The notes under the pieces were generated by a model. That model had not been told where the DNA came from. It made no database searches and saw nothing but the letters and a program-made list of their open reading frames with translations. Below, piece by piece: positions 1 through 9,201 of a DNA stretch of 64,000 bases. Made by a program: the position numbers and the translations under genes. The stretch comes from Photorhabdus khanii NC19 (GTDB lineage Bacteria > Pseudomonadota > Gammaproteobacteria > Enterobacterales > Enterobacteriaceae): assembly GCF_000517265.1 (NCBI RefSeq), contig NZ_AYSJ01000002.1:712096-776095 (forward strand), given 5' to 3'. Numbering within the stretch: position 1 is the first letter of the stretch; every line of letters starts with the position of its first letter.

Positions 1-1026
1 CAGGTGATGAAATGGATGTATCATTACTGCTATGACAATTTTGAGCAGATGACGGATATTAACAAAACCCTGCGGGCGAAATTGCAGCAAGTTGCTGAGA
101 TCTGTGCGCCCGAGGTAGCAGAGGAACAACGTTCAGCCGATGGCACGATTAAATGGGCTATCACTGTTGGCGATCAGCAAGTTGAAACGGTTTATATTCC
201 GGAAGATGATCGGGCTACGTTGTGTGTCTCTTCTCAGGTAGGTTGTGCACTGGAATGTAAATTCTGTTCTACCGCTCAACAAGGGTTTAATCGTAATTTG
301 CGGGTTTCTGAAATTATTGGTCAGGTTTGGCGTGCGGCGAAAATAATTGGCTCACTGAAATCCAGTGGTCGCCGCCCGATTACCAACGTGGTTATGATGG
401 GAATGGGTGAACCTCTGCTCAACCTGAATAACGTGGTTCCTGCGATGGAAATCATGATGGATGATTTTGGTTTCGGCTTGTCTAAGCGCCGTGTGACGCT
501 ATCCACATCCGGTGTGGTGCCTGCGCTGGATAAACTTGGCGATATGATTGATGTCGCTTTGGCTATTTCCCTGCATGCACCGACAGATGATGTGCGTGAT
601 GATATCGTTCCTATCAACCGCAAATATAATATTGAGCAGTTTCTTGCGGGAGTGCGCCGTTATTTGACGAAATCGAATGCGAACCAGGGGCGTGTGACAG
701 TGGAATATGTCATGCTTGATCATATTAACGATAGTGTAGAACAGGCGCATCAATTGGCTGAATGTCTGAAAGACACACCCAGTAAGATTAATCTGATCCC
801 GTGGAATCCGTTTCCGGGCGCGCCATATGGCCGCAGTTCCAACAGCCGGATCGACCGTTTTTCTAAGGTGCTGATGGGATATGGTTTCACAACTATTGTC
901 CGCAAGACTCGTGGTGATGATATTGATGCCGCATGTGGTCAGCTTGCGGGCGATGTGATTGATCGTACAAAACGGACACTGAAAAAACGTCAGGCAGGTG
1001 AACCTATCCAGGTAAGAACAGTCTGA
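1..1026 (+). CDS. rlmN: 23S rRNA A2503 / tRNA A37 C2-methyltransferase RlmN (5' end outside window)
   Basis: Radical-SAM enzyme that puts a C2-methyl group on A2503 of 23S rRNA and on A37 of several tRNAs. The frame is open to the first base of the window, and its first residues ([10 protein letters not shown]) match the interior of E. coli RlmN near residue 44. About 43 N-terminal residues therefore lie to the left, and the GTG and ATG at 4-9 are internal codons. Seen: the cluster motif C-x3-C-x2-C (244-267), the upstream Cys in T-L-C-V-S-S (223-225), and the Cys of A-A-C-G-Q (934-936). In the characterised enzyme these last two are the resolving and methyl-carrying residues. First gene of the rlmN-pilW-rodZ-ispG-hisS run found in many gammaproteobacteria. 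Identity is secure. Confidence 0.97.
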   Translation, partial: QVMKWMYHYCYDNFEQMTDINKTLRAKLQQVAEICAPEVAEEQRSADGTIKWAITVGDQQVETVYIPEDDRATLCVSSQVGCALECKFCSTAQQGFNRNLRVSEIIGQVWRAAKIIGSLKSSGRRPITNVVMMGMGEPLLNLNNVVPAMEIMMDDFGFGLSKRRVTLSTSGVVPALDKLGDMIDVALAISLHAPTDDVRDDIVPINRKYNIEQFLAGVRRYLTKSNANQGRVTVEYVMLDHINDSVEQAHQLAECLKDTPSKINLIPWNPFPGAPYGRSSNSRIDRFSKVLMGYGFTTIVRKTRGDDIDAACGQLAGDVIDRTKRTLKKRQAGEPIQVRTV

Positions 1027-1100
1027 ATGTTGCTATGTTTTGTCATGCAGTAACTGAAATTATTGCGACAATTGCGTATCCTTAATTAAGTGGGGATGGA

Positions 1101-1514
1101 ATGATAAGGAAATCGTTATCGGGAATGATTGTTGCTGCCGTATTATTGGCAGGATGTTCCAATCAACCGGCAAACGGAAATAAACAGCGAACAGTTGCGG
1201 CAGAAACCCGGATTCAACTGGGAATGGCCTATCTGGCTGAAGGTCATTTACCTGCCGCCAGATACCACTTTGATAAGGTATTATTGGCACAGCCAAACCA
1301 TTATCAGGCTCAATTAGGTATGGCGTTGTATGAGCAATATTCCGGCCAGCCGGAAGCTGCCCGTCAGCGTTACAAAATGGCGATGCAGTATGCGCCAGGA
1401 AATGATACGGTATTGTATTATTACAGCGTTTTTCTCTGTGAGCAGGGGCAGTATGAAGAAGCCAAAATTCTGTTAACCGGGAATAATGCTGACAGGCGTA
1501 TTTGTTATCAGTGA
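1101..1514 (+). CDS. pilW: PilW/PilF-like TPR lipoprotein, C-terminally shortened
   Basis: The N-terminus is a lipoprotein signal (basic start, hydrophobic core, lipobox L-L-A-G-C with Cys near residue 19). It is followed by about three tetratricopeptide-like helical repeats (E-T-R-I-Q-L-G-M-A-Y-L, H-Y-Q-A-Q-L-G-M-A-L-Y, D-T-V-L-Y-Y-Y-S-V-F-L). PilF/PilW proteins assist type IV pilus secretin assembly and are usually about 240-260 residues; this one stops at 137. The last residues (G-N-N-A-D-R-R-I-C-Y-Q) look unlike the family, and I see no continuation in another frame before rodZ. Position between rlmN and rodZ is the usual place for pilW. No other pilus gene is in the window. It is probably a decaying or repurposed lipoprotein; the family call is good but function is doubtful. 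Confidence 0.7.
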   Translation: MIRKSLSGMIVAAVLLAGCSNQPANGNKQRTVAAETRIQLGMAYLAEGHLPAARYHFDKVLLAQPNHYQAQLGMALYEQYSGQPEAARQRYKMAMQYAPGNDTVLYYYSVFLCEQGQYEEAKILLTGNNADRRICYQ

Positions 1515-1635
1515 TTTGCCGCTAGTAAAATAGCAAATCTATTTCGCCGCGCAGGCCATTGTATAATGTAAGGATTATCGCAAGGAGCCAGCGCGAAGTT
1601 TTTCACAACTTGGACAGTACCGCGTCTTCTTGCTA

Positions 1636-2628
1636 ATGAATACTGAAACGACTCCAGAACAAGCTCATTTGACAGCAGGTCAGCTCCTGCGTCAGGCTCG
1701 TGAACAGCACGGGCTAACTCAACAGACGGTGGCTGATCGTCTGTGTCTGAAACTTTCCACTATCCGTGATATTGAAGAGGACAATATACCGGCCAATATG
1801 GTACCCACTTTCCTGCGTGGTTATGTTCGTTCTTATGCTAAATTGGTACAAATTCCAGAGGCGGAAATTCTGACGATTCTGGATAAGCATACCCCGGCAA
1901 AAACCGCGAAGGTTTCACCAATGCAGAGTTTTTCATTGGGTAAGAAACGTAAAAAACGTGAAAGTTGGTTGATGTGGATTACGTGGCTAATTATTCTGGT
2001 AGTGATTAGTCTGACGGGAGCATGGTGGTGGCAAAATCACATAGCTCAACAGAAAGAATTGATTTCGATGGCTGATCAGTCTGCGGTACAGATTGCCCAG
2101 AAGAAAGCCAAGGCAGCGGGTTTATCCACGGAAAGTAACGATCAGGCGACACAGTTGCAGGCTAGTGAGCAGCCATTATCTGCCGCTTCAACCGAAAATT
2201 CGGTGAAAGCGAATAATGCTGATAACAATCGCGGGGAAACGTCTCCGCCTGTAGCATCAGCTCAACATCAGGCGGTGGAACCACCTGAAACTCAGCCACA
2301 AACTGTTCCATTACCCGTTAACCGGGGTACAGCTCAAACACCGAATGTGTCTGAAAATAGTTCAACGGCAGTGGCTGACAGTAATAAACTGGTGATGAAT
2401 TTCAAAGCATCTTGTTGGTTACAGGTTGCTGATGCGAATGGAAAGATGCTGTTTAGCGGAACTAAAAAGAAAGGTGACAGTCTGAGTCTCTCCGGTTCAT
2501 TACCTTATAAATTAACTATCGGTGCCCCTGCTGTAGTGGATGTACAGTTCCGGGGGCAAGTTGTCGATTTAAGCCGCTTTATTAAAGAGCATCGTATTGC
2601 GCGTCTTAAAGTACCGGGAACACAATAA
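1636..2628 (+). CDS. rodZ: Cytoskeletal protein RodZ
   Basis: Bitopic inner-membrane protein that links the MreB filament to the elongation machinery and keeps rod shape. Seen: an N-terminal helix-turn-helix of the Cro/CI type (about residues 15-85, with T-V-A-D-R-L-C-L-K-L-S-T-I-R-D-I-E-E), a basic patch (L-G-K-K-R-K-K-R), one transmembrane helix (about 113-133), a long Ser/Thr/Gln/Pro-rich periplasmic linker, and a conserved C-terminal beta domain (V-M-N-F-K-A-S-C-W-L-Q-V to F-I-K-E-H-R-I-A-R-L). An in-frame TTG at 1630 precedes the ATG at 1636. I chose 1636 because the family begins M-N-T-E. The product is 330 residues, close to E. coli's 337. A TATAAT-like sequence lies at 1562-1567. Confidence 0.95.
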   Translation: MNTETTPEQAHLTAGQLLRQAREQHGLTQQTVADRLCLKLSTIRDIEEDNIPANMVPTFLRGYVRSYAKLVQIPEAEILTILDKHTPAKTAKVSPMQSFSLGKKRKKRESWLMWITWLIILVVISLTGAWWWQNHIAQQKELISMADQSAVQIAQKKAKAAGLSTESNDQATQLQASEQPLSAASTENSVKANNADNNRGETSPPVASAQHQAVEPPETQPQTVPLPVNRGTAQTPNVSENSSTAVADSNKLVMNFKASCWLQVADANGKMLFSGTKKKGDSLSLSGSLPYKLTIGAPAVVDVQFRGQVVDLSRFIKEHRIARLKVPGTQ

Positions 2629-2699
2629 ATGCCTTTGGCAGTTACGGCATCGTTGTCATGTTATAAGTAAGCACATGGAAGTATGGGAGAAACACCAGT

Positions 2700-3821
2700 A
2701 TGCATAATGAATCGCCGATAAAAAGACGCAAATCTACGCGTATTTATGTAGGGAATGTGCCAGTCGGGGATGGCGCGCCCATTGCGGTGCAGTCAATGAC
2801 AAACACACGCACTACAGATGTGGAAGCTACTGTTCAACAGATTAAATCGCTTGAGCGTGTTGGGGTTGATATTGTCCGTGTATCAATACCAACGATGGAC
2901 GCGGCAGAAGCGTTTAAATTGATTAAGCAGCAGGCTAATGTTCCTTTGGTTGCCGATATCCATTTTGATTACCGTATCGCGCTTAAAGTTGCAGAGTATG
3001 GGGTCGATTGTCTGCGCATTAACCCTGGTAATATCGGTAATGAAGCGCGTATCCGTGAGGTTGTGGCGGCTGCCCGCGACAAAAATATTCCAATCCGTAT
3101 TGGTGTGAATGGCGGATCACTGGAAAAGGACATTCAGGAAAAATATGGCGAGCCAACCCCGGAAGCACTGTTGGAATCTGCTATGCGCCATGTGAATATT
3201 CTTGAAAGACTTAATTTCGACCAGTTTAAAATCAGCGTAAAAGCGTCAGATGTATTTCTGGCGGTTGGCGCTTACCGTTTATTGGCCCGGGAGATTGATC
3301 AGCCATTACATCTTGGTATCACAGAAGCCGGTGGCGCTCGTGCCGGTTCTGTAAAATCAGCGATTGGCTTGGGTATTCTTCTGTCAGAAGGTATTGGTGA
3401 TACCCTGCGTATTTCTTTGGCTGCCGATCCTGTCGAAGAAGTTAAAGTGGGTTTTGATATTCTGAAATCACTGCGTATTCGTTCCCGTGGTATTAACTTT
3501 ATCGCCTGTCCAACCTGTTCTCGTCAGGAATTTGATGTTATTGGCACCGTTAATGCTTTGGAACAACGCCTGGAAGATTTACTCACCCCGATGGATATTT
3601 CAATCATTGGTTGTGTGGTTAACGGGCCGGGTGAGGCGGAGGTTTCTACTCTGGGTGTTACTGGTGCCAGAACAAAAAGTGGTTTTTATGAAGACGGAGT
3701 GCGGCAGAAAGAGCGCCTCGACAATACTGATATGATCGATCAACTTGAGGCTAAGATCCGCGCTAAGGCATCAATGCTGGATGAAAATAAGCGTATCGAC
3801 ATAAGTCAACTGGATAAATAA
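2700..3821 (+). CDS. ispG: 4-hydroxy-3-methylbut-2-enyl-diphosphate synthase IspG (GcpE)
   Basis: Penultimate enzyme of the MEP isoprenoid pathway, converting methylerythritol cyclodiphosphate to HMBPP with a [4Fe-4S] cluster. The 373-residue length matches the family. The N-terminal TIM-barrel half carries V-Q-S-M-T-N-T and D-I-H-F-D-Y. The C-terminal half carries the cluster cysteines in A-C-P-T-C-S-R and [13 protein letters not shown]. It follows rodZ after 71 bp and precedes hisS, the standard order, and is closed by a strong hairpin at 3830-3867. Confidence 0.97.
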   Translation: MHNESPIKRRKSTRIYVGNVPVGDGAPIAVQSMTNTRTTDVEATVQQIKSLERVGVDIVRVSIPTMDAAEAFKLIKQQANVPLVADIHFDYRIALKVAEYGVDCLRINPGNIGNEARIREVVAAARDKNIPIRIGVNGGSLEKDIQEKYGEPTPEALLESAMRHVNILERLNFDQFKISVKASDVFLAVGAYRLLAREIDQPLHLGITEAGGARAGSVKSAIGLGILLSEGIGDTLRISLAADPVEEVKVGFDILKSLRIRSRGINFIACPTCSRQEFDVIGTVNALEQRLEDLLTPMDISIIGCVVNGPGEAEVSTLGVTGARTKSGFYEDGVRQKERLDNTDMIDQLEAKIRAKASMLDENKRIDISQLDK

Positions 3822-3829
3822 TATACCTG

Positions 3830-3867
3830 ACACTGGTTCATCGTTGTGATGAGCCAGTGTTGTTTTA
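3830..3867 (+). terminator. Terminator after ispG
   Basis: A 13-bp stem (3830-3842 with 3848-3860, one G-T pair), a five-base loop and a T-rich tail TGTTTTA. It sits 8 bp past the ispG stop and separates ispG from hisS. Confidence 0.8.
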
Positions 3868-3941
3868 GTTTGCTAATTGAAGCTCGTCCGTATTCGCTTC
3901 TATAATCAACATCATTTTTGAATTATTAACAGAGATAAGAC

Positions 3942-5219
3942 GTGGCAAAAAATATCCAAGCTATTCGTGGCATGAACGACTACTTGCCCGCAGACACTGC
4001 CATTTGGCAGCGTATTGAAAGCACTTTGAAACGCGTGTTGGCGGGTTATGGTTATAGCGAGATCCGCACACCGATTGTAGAGCAGACCCCGTTATTCAAA
4101 CGGGCTATCGGGGAAGTGACTGATGTGGTCGAAAAGGAAATGTACACCTTTGATGATCGCAATGGTGAAAGTTTGACCCTGCGTCCTGAAAATACCGCAG
4201 GTTGTGTGCGTGCAGGTATTGAACATGGTCTGCTGTACAATCAGGAACAGCGCGTATGGTATTTCGGGCCCATGTTCCGTTATGAGCGTCCACAAAAAGG
4301 CCGTTACCGCCAATTCTACCAGTTAGGGGCTGAAGTCTTTGGTCTTCAGGGGCCTGATATTGATGCTGAACTTATTTTATTGACTGCCCGCTGGTGGCGT
4401 GAGCTTGGTATTTCTGAACATGTGACGCTTGAACTGAACTCGATTGGTTCATTGGCCGCGCGGGCCAGTTACCGCGAAGCGCTGGTTGCTTTCCTTGAGC
4501 AGCATAAAGATAAGCTGGACGAAGATTGCAAACGTCGTATGTACAGCAATCCATTGCGTGTTTTGGATTCAAAAAATCCTGAGGTTCAGCAACTTCTTAA
4601 TGATGCGCCGGAACTGTTTGATTATCTTGATGCCGAATCAAAGGAACATTTTGACGGCCTGCGTGCGCTTCTTGATGCGGCTGGTATCAAATACCGGATT
4701 AACCAGCGTCTGGTTCGTGGTCTGGATTACTATAACCGCACGGTATTTGAATGGGTGACAACGGCTCTGGGGGCTCAGGGGACTGTCTGTGCCGGTGGCC
4801 GGTACGATGGACTGGTTGAGCAACTGGGGGGGCGTTCTACTCCTGCTGTGGGTTTTGCTATGGGAGTGGAACGTCTGGTTCTGTTGGTGCAGGAAATGAA
4901 CCCGGCATTTGTGGCGGAGCTATCAGTGGCGGAGGTTTATCTTGCTTCCTTCGGTGAAGGCAGTCAGCAGGCAGCGTTGATTCTGGCCGAACAGATACGT
5001 GACGTTTTGCCACAATTGCGCTTGGTGACTAACCACGGGGGAGGGAACTTTAAGAAGCAATTGGGGCGTGCAGATAAACAAGGCGCTAAAATTGCGCTGA
5101 TCTTGGGTGAAGATGAAGTCCGTTCTGGTCAGGCTGCGATTAAAGATTTACGTACAGGCGAACAACAAACGTTGCCGCAAAGCGAAATTGCAGCTCGTTT
5201 GGCTGAATTGTTAGGTTAA
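3942..5219 (+). CDS. hisS: Histidyl-tRNA synthetase
   Basis: Class II aminoacyl-tRNA synthetase that charges tRNA-His. It starts at GTG 3942 giving [13 protein letters not shown], the same N-terminus as the E. coli protein. Class II motif 2 is visible ([14 protein letters not shown]), as are the histidine-specific segment (L-V-R-G-L-D-Y-Y) and motif 3 ([10 protein letters not shown]). The C-terminal anticodon-binding domain spans about residues 325-425. yfgM starts 11 bp downstream, so hisS, yfgM and bamB are probably co-transcribed. Confidence 0.98.
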   Translation: MAKNIQAIRGMNDYLPADTAIWQRIESTLKRVLAGYGYSEIRTPIVEQTPLFKRAIGEVTDVVEKEMYTFDDRNGESLTLRPENTAGCVRAGIEHGLLYNQEQRVWYFGPMFRYERPQKGRYRQFYQLGAEVFGLQGPDIDAELILLTARWWRELGISEHVTLELNSIGSLAARASYREALVAFLEQHKDKLDEDCKRRMYSNPLRVLDSKNPEVQQLLNDAPELFDYLDAESKEHFDGLRALLDAAGIKYRINQRLVRGLDYYNRTVFEWVTTALGAQGTVCAGGRYDGLVEQLGGRSTPAVGFAMGVERLVLLVQEMNPAFVAELSVAEVYLASFGEGSQQAALILAEQIRDVLPQLRLVTNHGGGNFKKQLGRADKQGAKIALILGEDEVRSGQAAIKDLRTGEQQTLPQSEIAARLAELLG

Positions 5220-5230
5220 GGAGAGACTCC

Positions 5231-5851
5231 GTGGAAGTCTATACCAATGAAAACGAACAAGTTGACGCGATCCGACGCTTTTTTGTCGATAATGGCAAAG
5301 CGTTGGTTTTCGGGCTGGTACTGGGTGCTGGCGCGCTGATTGGCTGGCGTTATTGGCAATCTCATCAGACAAATCAATTGCAGGGCAGTGCGGAAGCTTT
5401 TGAACAGGTAAATCATGGATTAATTTCCGGTGCAAAAGAGAATCATGCCGCCGCTGAGAAGTTTGCTGCTGAAACTAACAATAGTTATGGCGTGATGGCT
5501 CATATGCATTTGGCTCAACTGGCTGTTGAAAAGAATGAGCTAGCCAGAGCGGATCAATTTTTATCTGCGGCTGTTAGTCAGACAAAAAATGAAGATTTGC
5601 AGGCTCTGGCTAATATTCGTTTAGCCAGGGTTCAATTGGCGGAAGATAAGGCGGATGCTGCATTGAAAACACTGGAACAGGTGAAAGGTTCCGGTTGGGT
5701 TGCTGTGGCAGAGGATATCCGCGGCGATGCGCTGTTGAAAAAAGGTGATATTGCGGGTGCCCGTGCAGCTTATACCAAAGGTCTGGGATCAGATTCACCG
5801 CAGGCGATCAAATCGATGTTAAATCTTAAATTGAATAATTTATCCAGCTAA
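5231..5851 (+). CDS. yfgM: YfgM family membrane-anchored TPR protein
   Basis: Inner-membrane protein with one N-terminal transmembrane helix (about residues 23-42, A-L-V-F-G-L-V-L-G-A-G-A-L-I-G-W) and a periplasmic TPR domain. In E. coli, YfgM associates with the SecYEG translocon and PpiD and shares chaperone duties with SurA and Skp. Start is GTG 5231, preceded by AAGGAGAG; the length of 206 matches the family. Conserved C-terminal pattern A-L-K-T-L-E-Q-V-K-G-S-G-W. Lies 11 bp after hisS and 13 bp before bamB, fitting a shared envelope-protein role. Confidence 0.95.
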   Translation: MEVYTNENEQVDAIRRFFVDNGKALVFGLVLGAGALIGWRYWQSHQTNQLQGSAEAFEQVNHGLISGAKENHAAAEKFAAETNNSYGVMAHMHLAQLAVEKNELARADQFLSAAVSQTKNEDLQALANIRLARVQLAEDKADAALKTLEQVKGSGWVAVAEDIRGDALLKKGDIAGARAAYTKGLGSDSPQAIKSMLNLKLNNLSS

Positions 5852-5864
5852 GGGGATCCTTTCA

Positions 5865-7037
5865 ATGCAGTTGCGTAAAACACTCTTGGTTGGTCTGGTG
5901 GCTTCTGTTCTGTTAGCGGGTTGTTCAAGTGAGCAGGACACAGTAACGATGTCACCGTTGCCACAGGTTGAGAATCAATTTAGCCCAAGTGTTATCTGGG
6001 ATAAATCTGTAGGTGATGGTGTTGGTCATTATTACTCTCACTTGACACCAACCTGGCAGGGTTCTGTCGTCTATGTCGCTGATCGTCATGGCATCGTTAA
6101 GGCGCTGGACATTGATAGCGGCAAAGAGATATGGTCGGTAAATCTAGCTGAAAAAGCCGGTCTTCTCTCTTCCCGTATCCCTGCGTTGCTTTCTGGCGGC
6201 CTGACCGTTGCTGGGAATCATTTATATGTTGGCACTGAACGTGCCAAAGTCATCGCGCTAAATACCGAAGACGGCCAGATTACCTGGGAATCTGAAGTTG
6301 CTGGAGAAGCGTTGTCGCGTCCGGTAGTGAGTGATGGCCTGGTATTGATTCATACCAGCAACGGCATGTTGCAGGCATTGAATGAGTCAGATGGAAAAGC
6401 ACAGTGGTCCGTTAATATGGATACCCCATCATTATCGTTGCGTGGTGAATCAGCTCCGGCTGTGGCTTACGGTGCCGCGATCGTGGGGGGCGATAATGGT
6501 CGTGTCAACGCAGTGCTGATTTCTCAGGGGCAACTGATTTGGCAGCAACGTATTTCTCAGGTAACCAGTTCGACAGAAATCGGTCGTCTTAATGATGTTG
6601 ATACAACACCGGTTATTTCTGAAGGCGTAATCTATGCGATAGCCTATAACGGTAATCTGGTGGCGCTTGACATGCGTTCAGGCCAGATCCTCTGGAAACG
6701 CGATTTGGGTTCAGTGAACGAGATGGTTGTTTCCGGTGATCGTATTTACATTGTTGATCAAAACGATCGAGTTATGAGTCTGCGTCAAAGTGATGGTGTA
6801 ACGCTGTGGACTCAGACAAAATTACAACACCGCAATTTGACGGCACCTGAAATGTATAATGGCTATCTGGTTGTTGGTGATAGTGAAGGCTATTTGCATT
6901 GGCTGAATATGGATGATGGTAAGTTTGTTGCTCAACATAAAGTTGATAGCTCCGGCTTAATGAGCCGTCCGGTTGTTGCCGGTGATAAGCTGATGGTACA
7001 GGCGAAAGACGGTACAGTTTACCTGTTTACCCGTTGA
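5865..7037 (+). CDS. bamB: Outer-membrane assembly lipoprotein BamB
   Basis: Lipoprotein of the beta-barrel assembly (BAM) complex. Signal peptide ends in lipobox L-L-A-G-C (Cys near residue 20). The rest is an eight-bladed beta-propeller of PQQ-like repeats, visible as recurring G-x-x-x-W motifs (S-G-K-E-I-W, D-G-Q-I-T-W, D-G-K-A-Q-W, Q-G-Q-L-I-W, S-G-Q-I-L-W, D-G-V-T-L-W). Length 390 fits the family (392 in E. coli). A strong AAGGGGAT ribosome site precedes the ATG. Last gene of the hisS-yfgM-bamB run; a hairpin terminator follows. Confidence 0.97.
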   Translation: MQLRKTLLVGLVASVLLAGCSSEQDTVTMSPLPQVENQFSPSVIWDKSVGDGVGHYYSHLTPTWQGSVVYVADRHGIVKALDIDSGKEIWSVNLAEKAGLLSSRIPALLSGGLTVAGNHLYVGTERAKVIALNTEDGQITWESEVAGEALSRPVVSDGLVLIHTSNGMLQALNESDGKAQWSVNMDTPSLSLRGESAPAVAYGAAIVGGDNGRVNAVLISQGQLIWQQRISQVTSSTEIGRLNDVDTTPVISEGVIYAIAYNGNLVALDMRSGQILWKRDLGSVNEMVVSGDRIYIVDQNDRVMSLRQSDGVTLWTQTKLQHRNLTAPEMYNGYLVVGDSEGYLHWLNMDDGKFVAQHKVDSSGLMSRPVVAGDKLMVQAKDGTVYLFTR

Positions 7038-7092
7038 GTATTTCTTACTGTCTGTTTACCGGAAATAGAGAGTAAAGAGTTGTTATAATCCT

Positions 7093-7130
7093 ACGGCTCC
7101 TGAAAAGAACAGGGGCCGTTTCGTCTTTTT
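7093..7130 (+). terminator. Terminator between bamB and der
   Basis: Ten-base arms 7093-7102 and 7110-7119 (ACGGCTCCTG with CAGGGGCCGT, one wobble pair), loop AAAAGAA, followed by TTTCGTCTTTTT. Standard Rho-independent form. Confidence 0.85.
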
Positions 7131-7199
7131 AGTGTTTTGTTGCAGCTAACGATGAGTAGCAAAATACTGATTTCAAATTTAGTCATGAGGCATTAACAA

Positions 7200-8684
7200 A
7201 TGACACCTGTCGTCGCTCTGGTAGGGCGCCCAAATGTGGGTAAGTCCACGTTATTTAACCGTTTAACCCGTACAAGAGATGCGCTGGTAGCGGATTTTCC
7301 AGGTCTGACCCGCGATCGCAAATATGGTCGGGCCGAAGTCGAAGGACAGGAATTTATCATCATTGATACCGGTGGTATTGATGGTACAGAAGATGGTGTT
7401 GAAACTCATATGGCGGCACAATCTTTGATGGCAATTGAAGAAGCCGATATTGTTCTGTTTATGGTAGATGCCCGTGCCGGGCTGATGCCGGCAGACCACG
7501 CTATAGCAAAACACCTGCGCAGTCGCGAAAAAGCCACTTTTTTGGTGGCGAATAAAATCGATGGTATTGATATTGATACATCCGTAGCTGAATTTTATTC
7601 GCTCGGATTGGGTGATATATATTCCATCGCTGCTTCTCATGGTCGTGGTGTCACCCAACTTATTGAACGGGCATTGCTGCCTTTCTCCGGTAAAGGCGAA
7701 GAAGAAGAGGTTGAGCTGACTGAGGAAGAAGCCAACGCAGCTTATTGGGCTGCGCAGGAACAGAATGAAGTTGAAATGGCGGAAGAAGAGGAAGATGATT
7801 TTGATCCACTAACTCTGCCATTAAAATTAGCCATTGTCGGCAGGCCGAACGTCGGTAAATCTACCTTGACGAACCGTATCTTAGGTGAAAAAAGAGTTGT
7901 GGTTTATGACATGCCGGGTACTACCCGTGACAGTATTTATATTCCTATGGAGCGTGATGGCCGCGAATATATCCTGATTGATACTGCGGGTGTGCGTAAG
8001 CGGGGTAAGGTTACTGAGACGGTTGAAAAATTCTCAGTCATCAAAACCCTTCAGGCAATTGAAGATGCTAACGTTGTATTACTGGTGATCGATGCTCGTG
8101 AAGGCATTTCCGATCAGGATTTGTCGCTATTGGGCTTTATTCTTAATAGTGGGCGCTCATTGGTTATTGCGGTCAATAAATGGGATGGCATGTCACAGGA
8201 AGATAAAGAGCAAGTGAAAGAAATGCTTGATTATCGTCTTGGTTTTGTTGACTTTGCCAGAGTGCATTTTATCTCTGCTTTACATGGCAGTGGCGTGGGT
8301 AACCTGTTTGACTCGATTCTTGAGGCTTATGACTGCGCGACTCGTCGGGTAAATACTGCACTGTTAACTCGTATCATGCGTATGGCTGAAGAAGATCATC
8401 AACCGCCGATGATCCGCGGGCGCAGGGTAAAAATGAAATATGCACATGCTGGTGGCTATAACCCACCTATTGTTGTGATCCACGGTAATCAGGTCGCTGA
8501 TTTGCCTGATGCTTATAAGCGTTATCTGATGAACTATTTCCGTCGGTCCTTGAAAGTGATGGGGACACCCATCCGGATTCAGTTTAAAGAAGGGACCAAC
8601 CCCTTTGCTGATAAACGTAATACTTTGACGCCAAATCAGATGCGTAAACGTAAGCGTCTGATGTCTCATTTGAAAAAGCGTTAA
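7200..8684 (+). CDS. der: Ribosome biogenesis GTPase Der (EngA)
   Basis: Essential tandem GTPase needed for 50S subunit maturation. Two G domains are visible, each with its own P-loop (G-R-P-N-V-G-K-S-T near residues 8 and 217), DxxG (D-T-G-G, D-T-A-G) and NKxD (N-K-I-D, N-K-W-D) motifs. They are joined by an acidic linker ([15 protein letters not shown]). A C-terminal KH-like domain ends in a basic tail ([13 protein letters not shown]). Length 494 (E. coli 490). It has its own upstream gap with a terminator and converges with the inhibitor gene, sharing a bidirectional terminator. Confidence 0.98.
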   Translation: MTPVVALVGRPNVGKSTLFNRLTRTRDALVADFPGLTRDRKYGRAEVEGQEFIIIDTGGIDGTEDGVETHMAAQSLMAIEEADIVLFMVDARAGLMPADHAIAKHLRSREKATFLVANKIDGIDIDTSVAEFYSLGLGDIYSIAASHGRGVTQLIERALLPFSGKGEEEEVELTEEEANAAYWAAQEQNEVEMAEEEEDDFDPLTLPLKLAIVGRPNVGKSTLTNRILGEKRVVVYDMPGTTRDSIYIPMERDGREYILIDTAGVRKRGKVTETVEKFSVIKTLQAIEDANVVLLVIDAREGISDQDLSLLGFILNSGRSLVIAVNKWDGMSQEDKEQVKEMLDYRLGFVDFARVHFISALHGSGVGNLFDSILEAYDCATRRVNTALLTRIMRMAEEDHQPPMIRGRRVKMKYAHAGGYNPPIVVIHGNQVADLPDAYKRYLMNYFRRSLKVMGTPIRIQFKEGTNPFADKRNTLTPNQMRKRKRLMSHLKKR

Positions 8685-8700
8685 TTCTAATAAAGAAAGG

Positions 8701-8724
8701 GGGTGGTGATTAACCACCCTTTTT
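8701..8724 (+). terminator. Bidirectional terminator shared by der and the inhibitor gene
   Basis: Seven-base arms GGGTGGT (8701-8707) and ACCACCC (8713-8719), loop GATTA, then TTTTT on the plus strand. On the minus strand the hairpin is followed by CCTTTCTTT. The minus-strand stop codon (TAA, 8710-8712) falls in the loop, so the last codons of the inhibitor gene form half of the stem. Confidence 0.85.
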
Positions 8725-9027
8725 GCTGGCATCCCATATTTGAGTAATTATTTCTGGCGCGTCTAATTCTGGAAATGTGAAGTGATATTCTTCATTTCCC
8801 GTGATGATGCAGAGCAGATAATAATGTTGGTCAGGGTATGGTGATGGTGACATAGAATCAGAAAAATTCCGCTCTATAGCCTGAACAAATAGTTGTTTCT
8901 GGTGGGAAGACAGTGATTTTAAATTCACTGTTTTATCTTGGCTAAGACCAGGTGTAGCAGCAAATCCTCCTTGCAGGGAAATTGTGATCTTACTATCAGT
9001 TATGGATTCGGTGATTTTATTGTTCAT
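8710..9027 (-). CDS. Emfourin-like inhibitor of the adjacent M4 protease
   Basis: A 105-residue protein without signal peptide or membrane segment. The segment L-Q-G-G-F-A-A-T-P-G-L near residue 18 and the C-terminal pattern of hydrophobic strands (Q-H-Y-Y-L-L-C-I-I-T, E-Y-H-F-T-F-P-E) resemble emfourin, the proteinaceous inhibitor encoded beside protealysin in Serratia. A related inhibitor of the protealysin-like protease photorin has been described in Photorhabdus. The likeness rests on memory of the family and on position: same strand, 174 bp downstream of a protealysin-type protease gene. A hairpin at 9166-9192 lies between the two genes. Role inferred: protecting the cell from, or tuning, the protease. 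Family assignment is good, not proven. Confidence 0.7.
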   Translation of the reverse strand: MNNKITESITDSKITISLQGGFAATPGLSQDKTVNLKSLSSHQKQLFVQAIERNFSDSMSPSPYPDQHYYLLCIITGNEEYHFTFPELDAPEIITQIWDASKKGG

Positions 9028-9165
9028 GATATACCAGGTTTACACGGTTATTTTTCAGGTTTCTACAGTATAGCGTGAAATTCGGCGTTAACAATTTCAG
9101 CATCTTTCATTAGCTATCTTTTTTTATTAATAGGGGTTGCCAGGTTAAGTATTACAAATAATAGA

Positions 9166-9192
9166 ATATCGCTGGTATTAAACCAGCGATAT
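9166..9192 (-). terminator. Hairpin between protease and inhibitor genes
   Basis: Eleven-base perfect arms ATATCGCTGGT (9166-9176) and ACCAGCGATAT (9182-9192) with a five-base loop, 9 bp past the protease stop. Read on the minus strand it is followed by TCTATTATTTG, a weak T-rich tail, so it may terminate, attenuate or stabilise the protease mRNA before the inhibitor gene. Confidence 0.6.
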
Positions 9193-9201
9193 GTTTATAG
9201 A

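Noticed and set aside
7084..7089. TATAAT upstream of der as a promoter -10
   Set aside because: No acceptable -35 at 16-18 bp, and it lies immediately before the bamB terminator.
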